Shown: positions 22,606 through 25,872 of the stretch, in pieces | How the letters are laid out: each line of letters opens with the position of its first letter | How positions within the stretch are numbered: the stretch's first letter is position 1 | DNA from: Lachnospiraceae bacterium | GTDB taxonomy: Bacteria; Bacillota; Clostridia; Lachnospirales; Lachnospiraceae | Length of the DNA stretch: 25,872 nucleotides | Reading direction: 5' to 3' | NCBI GenBank assembly: GCA_014804225.1 | Contig: JAAVAF010000018.1 | Span: 1 to 25,872, forward strand | Notes under the pieces: generated by a model | What the model saw: only the letters and a program-made list of their open reading frames with translations | Database searches by the model: none | Told to the model about the DNA's origin: nothing | Program-made: the position numbers and the translations under genes

Positions 22606-22632
22606 ACGTATTTAAAGGAAGGGGGTGAAATT

Positions 22633-22872
22633 ATGCCAGTTGTTTTAGGTTCTTTATTGGCTGCATGTGTTGCTTTGGCAAATTTTGTTGGTGTCTTGGC
22701 AACAGGAAGTTCAACTACTATTGACACTTCTTCTATCTCGGAGCTTCTTAACCTTTGTAAGCAGTGCATGGGATTATTTACGGAATTTCCGTTGAATATT
22801 TTCCTTATCGGTGGACTTGTCGGCATTGGTTTCGGGATTTTTAAAGCAGCTAAACGTGCAGCACGTTCATGA
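22633..22872 (+). CDS. Probable major coat protein
   Basis: 79 residues with a strong GGAAGGGGGTG site. A hydrophobic N-terminal segment (about 1-25) without basic residues precedes a possible signal peptidase region (VLATG-SST). Then come an amphipathic stretch and a long hydrophobic helix (about 53-70, PLNIFLIGGLVGIGFGIF), with a basic tail KAAKRAARS. Filamentous phage coat proteins have this plan; the basic tail contacts the DNA inside the virion. Strong ribosome site plus the terminator right after it suggest high expression. Confidence 0.75.
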   Translation: MPVVLGSLLAACVALANFVGVLATGSSTTIDTSSISELLNLCKQCMGLFTEFPLNIFLIGGLVGIGFGIFKAAKRAARS

Positions 22873-22891
22873 TGGTTGTTTACAAATAAAT

Positions 22892-22917
22892 GGGGGGATT
22901 TTCCCCCTATTTTATTA
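22892..22917 (+). terminator. Terminator after the coat gene
   Basis: GGGGGA (22893-22898) pairs with TCCCCC (22902-22907) around TTT, followed by TATTTTATTAT. It lies between coat and adsorption genes, just where Ff phages place a terminator to make coat mRNA abundant. Confidence 0.75.
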
Positions 22918-22931
22918 TAGGAGTAAAGTAA

Positions 22932-23942
22932 ATGAAAAGAATTTTAGCAGCTGTTATCGTTTTTATTATGGTTTTATCAGTTTCATTGACTGCATTTGCT
23001 CGTTACAGTGGCGGTCATTATATTGATAGAGATGCTGGCGGTCATTCTTTGATACCAGCTGAATTAAAGGAAGCTCTTCCTGATGATTCGATTTACTATG
23101 ATTATATGTATTATTCATATGAGATGTATGGGAAGTCTTATAGAGATTGGTACGGTGTAGCTATTAAGGGGAATGGTCGTGTTCGTTATCGAACCATGAA
23201 GTATATTTTAAATGGCGGAACTGATATAGAGTCTGCAACTATTTATTTGTATGTTCTTTCTTCTTTGCCGTTTGATTATACAGTTGTTAGAACAAGATAT
23301 ATTAACGGCGAGTATAACAGCACGGAACAAATAGCTCATAATTCTGAGTCTGTTAGGAAAAATCTTAGCGGTAAGTCTATTTATATGCAGTCATGGTTCT
23401 TGGGTGATGGGTATACTGGTTCTGCAAAAAAAATTTCTTATATTCCTTGGTTTATAAAGTTATCTGCTCCTAATATAATAACCGTTCCTATGTCTAATGG
23501 TTCTAGCTATGGTGATTATGATTGGTATTTGGTTCAATCGCTTGATTTTGAATTAGATGATTATGGTGAGGACACTTTTGACCCTGATAAAGATGATAAG
23601 GTTGGAGATTATGACGGTGGTGACGGCTCCGGAAATGGTGATGGCTCCGGGAATGGTGACGGCTCCGGGAATGGTGACGGCTCCGGGAATGGTGATCCTC
23701 CGGATTTTGACCTTGATTTCTCAAATATTCTTACTCTTATTTATTCGCTAATTAAGGCTTTGATAGATTTTATCGTATCCGGTCTGAATATGCTGCTTGA
23801 GTTTGCAAATATTCTTTTAGAGCAAGTAGGTCAATTTTCTCCTCTTATTGGTGCTATTTTCACTTTTCTGCCCGAAGAGTTTATTACATTTCTTCTTAGT
23901 GGAGTTGTTATAATGATCATTCTTGGCATTGTAAAAAGGTAG
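22932..23942 (+). CDS. pIII-like minor coat / adsorption protein
   Basis: 336 residues. A clear signal peptide (1-23, MKRILAAVIVFIMVLSVSLT...AFA) precedes an extracytoplasmic, Tyr-rich domain (about 24-215) and an acidic region. A Gly/Asp/Ser/Asn linker of four GDGSGN units follows at about 230-253. Next is a hydrophobic domain and a C-terminal TM (about 313-333) ending VKR. Signal, binding domain, Gly-rich linker and membrane anchor in that order is the pIII architecture of filamentous phages, which tethers the virion during release and binds the host receptor. The N-terminal domain shows no recognisable fold by eye. RBS is AGGAGTAAAGTAA. Confidence 0.78.
   Translation: MKRILAAVIVFIMVLSVSLTAFARYSGGHYIDRDAGGHSLIPAELKEALPDDSIYYDYMYYSYEMYGKSYRDWYGVAIKGNGRVRYRTMKYILNGGTDIESATIYLYVLSSLPFDYTVVRTRYINGEYNSTEQIAHNSESVRKNLSGKSIYMQSWFLGDGYTGSAKKISYIPWFIKLSAPNIITVPMSNGSSYGDYDWYLVQSLDFELDDYGEDTFDPDKDDKVGDYDGGDGSGNGDGSGNGDGSGNGDGSGNGDPPDFDLDFSNILTLIYSLIKALIDFIVSGLNMLLEFANILLEQVGQFSPLIGAIFTFLPEEFITFLLSGVVIMIILGIVKR
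23619..23690 (+). repeat. 18-bp tandem repeat, four units, in the linker of the pIII-like gene
   Basis: Four near-identical 18-base units (GGTGACGGCTCCGGGAAT) at 23619-23636, 23637-23654, 23655-23672 and 23673-23690. Units 3 and 4 are identical; 1 and 2 differ by single bases. The unit keeps frame and encodes GDGSGN. Confidence 0.95.
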
Positions 23943-23949
23943 GTGTTTT

Positions 23950-24102
23950 ATGGATTTTCAAATAATTTTTTCTGCATGCAAAGAGATAATGCTTTTTGAA
24001 TTTACATATATGGGATATTCTTTCAATCTTTGGAATGTTTTGGTTTTTTCTGTTGTTGGAACTATTATTCTGTATTTTTTGTTCAGTTTTTTTAAGAATT
24101 GA
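23950..24102 (+). CDS. 50-residue single-span membrane protein
   Basis: Start at 23950 with AGGTG close upstream, 7 bases after the adsorption gene. The predicted product has a short polar N-terminal half, one TM segment (about 29-48, NVLVFSVVGTIILYFLFSFF) and a terminal Lys-Asn. Size and position between adsorption and assembly genes resemble the small tip proteins (pVI, pVII, pIX types) of filamentous phages. Assignment to one of them is not possible by eye. Confidence 0.68.
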   Translation: MDFQIIFSACKEIMLFEFTYMGYSFNLWNVLVFSVVGTIILYFLFSFFKN

Positions 24103-24116
24103 TAGGTGGTGATTTT

Positions 24117-24743
24117 TTGGAAAGCGAAACAAATTTAGCAGCGGATCCGGATCAGATCGAAACCGAAGCTTCAGCTCCAGAGACTGAAGAACCGGAAAAG
24201 CCGGAAACGAATGAACATGATGTTCCGCCTGTTTTGGACAAGCCGGAGCTTGACATTGTAGATCGTGTCGTTATCGTGGAGGTGGTAAGGGAAGATGATA
24301 AAAAGGAAACACAAATCCAGTTGTCTGATGATCAGATTGAAAATGAGGTTCCGGAAAGCATTCCATCGTTTGAAGATGTTCCTTTGGTGGGAATTGACGC
24401 TGAAGAAACTCTTTCTTCGGAATCTGATCAGGATACTGAAAGTGATATGCAGTCGGAAAGTGAGGTTGAAAGCGATGCAGGTTCTGTCTTTGATATTGAT
24501 TGCGTCGTTCTTGATGCTGATAATGCTAGTAGTGAGTTCCTTTTCTTAGAGGATGTAAGTAAACCGGAAACAGAAACGCAGTCGGAAATAGTCTTATTTT
24601 CTGATGCTGATATAACGTCTTATCTACAAAGTATTGATTCAAAGCTTTCGTGTATTATATTCATTTTTTTATTTATGGTATGTGAGCATAAATTGCGTTG
24701 TGCTGTCCGCTCCTTTTGTGGACGTATCAATAAAAACGATTAG
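24117..24743 (+). CDS. Highly acidic protein with C-terminal membrane anchor
   Basis: 208 residues from a TTG at 24117, chosen because AGGTGG lies 7 bases upstream; no earlier ATG or GTG fits. About 165 residues are very rich in Glu, Asp, Ser and Pro (TEEPEKPETNEHD, SESDQDTESDMQSESEVESD), probably disordered. One hydrophobic segment follows near the end (CIIFIFLFMVC), then a Cys/Arg-rich tail. No signal peptide, so the acidic part probably stays on the cytoplasmic side as a tail-anchored protein. I know no counterpart in classic filamentous phages. Confidence 0.68.
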   Translation: MESETNLAADPDQIETEASAPETEEPEKPETNEHDVPPVLDKPELDIVDRVVIVEVVREDDKKETQIQLSDDQIENEVPESIPSFEDVPLVGIDAEETLSSESDQDTESDMQSESEVESDAGSVFDIDCVVLDADNASSEFLFLEDVSKPETETQSEIVLFSDADITSYLQSIDSKLSCIIFIFLFMVCEHKLRCAVRSFCGRINKND

Positions 24744-24754
24744 GAGGTTTTTTA

Positions 24755-24898
24755 ATGGAAAATGTGATCAATTTTATTTGTGGAGCTTCAGAAGAATTTA
24801 CGCCGCAGGTTCTTTGTGGGCTACTTCTCTTCTGTTCTATGATTGAATGTCTTGGAAATATAGCGTTTGCGCTTACTTCCGTTGGAAAAGGCAGGTGA
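24755..24898 (+). CDS. 47-residue membrane protein before the assembly ATPase
   Basis: A strong TAGGAGG site precedes the ATG at 24755. The product has a short polar start (ENVINFICGASEEF), one hydrophobic span (about 18-41, VLCGLLLFCSMIECLGNIAF) and ends GKGR. It ends 5 bases before the Zot-like gene, in the usual place of a small assembly-linked or minor coat protein. Family unknown to me. Confidence 0.7.
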   Translation: MENVINFICGASEEFTPQVLCGLLLFCSMIECLGNIAFALTSVGKGR

Positions 24899-24903
24899 TC
24901 TTT

Positions 24904-25809
24904 ATGATATGGTTTTTATTTTTGGGTTTATGTTTTTTTTGTTACTGGTCGGTTTGTTTCCGTGTGGCTCTGCTCCATCCGTTCAAGACTGTTTATAATT
25001 CTGTTATTGATTTTTACAAATACATACGGTTTCATCAGTGGAATAATTGTAAAACAGGCGAATTGAAATGCTTTGTCGGCTTATTTGGAAAAGGAAAGAC
25101 CCTTTCCGCTGTACACTATGTTGTAAAAAAATATGAACATTATAACAATAAAAGAGTTTACGATTTTGACCGTAAAAAATGGGTAACACAGCGCGTACAT
25201 ATCATTTCTAATGTTGAACTTGCGCTCCCTTACGAAAAGTTTATAAGCCTTTCTCAAATCGTACACATAGCCGATACGATGCGTGCTTATGATCTTGAAA
25301 ATGACACGCTGACTGTAACGCTTGTATTGGGTGATGAATTTAGTGTGCAGCTTAATTCACGATCATTCAAAACGAATATAGACCCTCTTTTCTTGAATAC
25401 GCTGCTTACATGCAGACACCATCACATAAGCCTTGTTTATACTTCGCAGAGGTTCAATCATGTTGATGCTCTCCTGCGGCAGGTTACCAGCGCGGTCATT
25501 ACCTGTAACAAATGTTGGAGGTTTATGGTTCATGGCAGTTATGATGCATACGAACTTGAGAATGCTTCTGATCCAACTATGGTCAAGCCTTTAGCCCGTT
25601 TCGGTTGGTTCGTAACCAACAAAGACTACAATGCGTATGACACACTTGCGTGTGTCGGCAATCTTGCCAAGAGTTGTAAAGATGGTGATATGCTTTCTGA
25701 AGCTGAGATTCTCGCTCTTCAATGCAACACGCCCGATAACATGGACAATGTAAGCTCTCCTTCAAAGCGTTTTTTAAGGCTGCAGAGAAAAAAGAACAAA
25801 GCTGGTTAA
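24904..25809 (+). CDS. Zot/pI-like filamentous phage assembly ATPase
   Basis: 301 residues from the ATG at 24904, which has GGCAGGTGAT upstream; a frame to 24847 overlaps the previous gene. An N-terminal TM segment (about 3-24) precedes the ATPase domain: Walker A GLFGKGKT at 59-66, Walker B LVLGDEF with D144-E145, and a sensor-like YTSQR at 179-183. This is the Zot (PF05707) type P-loop domain, which powers phage extrusion through the membrane. The C-terminus is short, charged and has no TM, unlike CTX-phage Zot or Ff pI, where the TM follows the ATPase domain. Confidence 0.88.
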   Translation: MIWFLFLGLCFFCYWSVCFRVALLHPFKTVYNSVIDFYKYIRFHQWNNCKTGELKCFVGLFGKGKTLSAVHYVVKKYEHYNNKRVYDFDRKKWVTQRVHIISNVELALPYEKFISLSQIVHIADTMRAYDLENDTLTVTLVLGDEFSVQLNSRSFKTNIDPLFLNTLLTCRHHHISLVYTSQRFNHVDALLRQVTSAVITCNKCWRFMVHGSYDAYELENASDPTMVKPLARFGWFVTNKDYNAYDTLACVGNLAKSCKDGDMLSEAEILALQCNTPDNMDNVSSPSKRFLRLQRKKNKAG

Positions 25810-25816
25810 GCATTCC

Positions 25817-25859
25817 ATGCCGTACGGGGCGGTAAGCGTATGCGCGCCCCGTATGGCGT
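25817..25859. other. Strong hairpin after the Zot gene, candidate replication origin
   Basis: GCCGTACGGGGCG (25819-25831) pairs with CGCCCCGTATGGC (25845-25857), 13 bp with one G-U, extendable by two more pairs, around a 13-base loop. No T-run follows, so it is a poor terminator. Its place between the assembly gene and the expected Rep gene fits a rolling-circle double-strand origin or packaging signal. Function is inferred. Confidence 0.55.
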
Positions 25860-25872
25860 TTCCGTTAAAATC

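Larger units (their letters stand above)
19213..25872. mobile_element. Partial filamentous (inovirus-like) prophage, continuing past the window
   Basis: The segment after the permease terminator has AT-richer composition, many very small genes, and a repressor facing a morphogenesis operon in filamentous phage order: ssDNA-binding-like protein, coat protein, terminator, pIII-like adsorption protein, small membrane proteins, Zot/pI-like ATPase. The Zot Walker motifs, a coat protein with a hydrophobic segment and basic tail, and a Gly-rich linker in a signal-peptide/anchor protein are the direct evidence. No Rep, integrase or secretin gene is visible inside the window. A Gram-positive host would not need a secretin. 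The left edge lies somewhere in 19213-19340; no attachment repeat could be fixed because the right edge is missing. Confidence 0.82.

Noticed and set aside
23619..23690. CRISPR-like array
   Set aside because: The repeats are contiguous 18-mers without spacers and stay in the reading frame of a coding gene.
23503..23724. His/Arg/Ser-rich open frame on the minus strand
   Set aside because: It is the antisense shadow of the 18-bp tandem repeat in the pIII-like gene, with no ribosome site.

Overview
The window reads as a chromosome segment of a low- to mid-GC anaerobic Firmicute, most likely a Lachnospiraceae-type Clostridium. Grounds are the strong AGGAGG-type ribosome sites, the short-form HisG with a HisZ partner, the radical SAM / DUF2344 / RNase G cluster, and L27 with a cleavable N-terminus next to its protease Prp. 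Species is not determinable from the sequence alone.

Region 1 (1-4002): a histidine operon hisZ-hisG-hisD-hisB behind a near-consensus promoter and a hairpin leader. Region 2 (4066-7917): a B12-binding-type radical SAM protein, its DUF2344 partner and an RNase E/G-type nuclease, tightly spaced. Region 3 (8092-10653): a lone membrane hybrid histidine kinase with two receiver domains. Region 4 (10701-15316): ribosome and housekeeping genes rplU-prp-rpmA, then obgE-yhbY-nadD-yqeK-rsfS. Region 5 (15385-17625): the SOS repressor lexA, divergent from a LysM membrane protein of YneA type, and a XerS-sized tyrosine recombinase. Region 6 (17746-19214): an AI-2E family permease with an Asn-rich tail, closed by a terminator.

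Region 7 (about 19213 to beyond the window end) is accessory and AT-richer. I read it as most of an integrated filamentous (inovirus-like) phage in a Gram-positive host. A Cro/CI-type repressor faces a rightward morphogenesis operon across an operator region with repeated sites. That operon encodes a small gpV/SSB-like protein, a major coat protein with a basic C-terminus, a hairpin terminator, a pIII-like adsorption protein with a Gly-rich repeat linker and C-terminal anchor, three more small or anchored membrane proteins, and a Zot/pI-like assembly ATPase. A strong hairpin just after the ATPase gene is a candidate replication origin. The Rep gene and the right attachment site would lie beyond the window. 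A three-gene leftward cassette (acidic protein, zinc-ribbon/AP2 protein, small HTH) has its own consensus promoter with a palindromic operator and sits between two near-identical terminators, like a phage moron.

Two other structures stand out in the core part: three two-hairpin intergenic elements that begin at one gene's stop codon and end at the next gene's ribosome site, and a tandem array of SOS-box-like 13-mers in the leader of the LysM gene.
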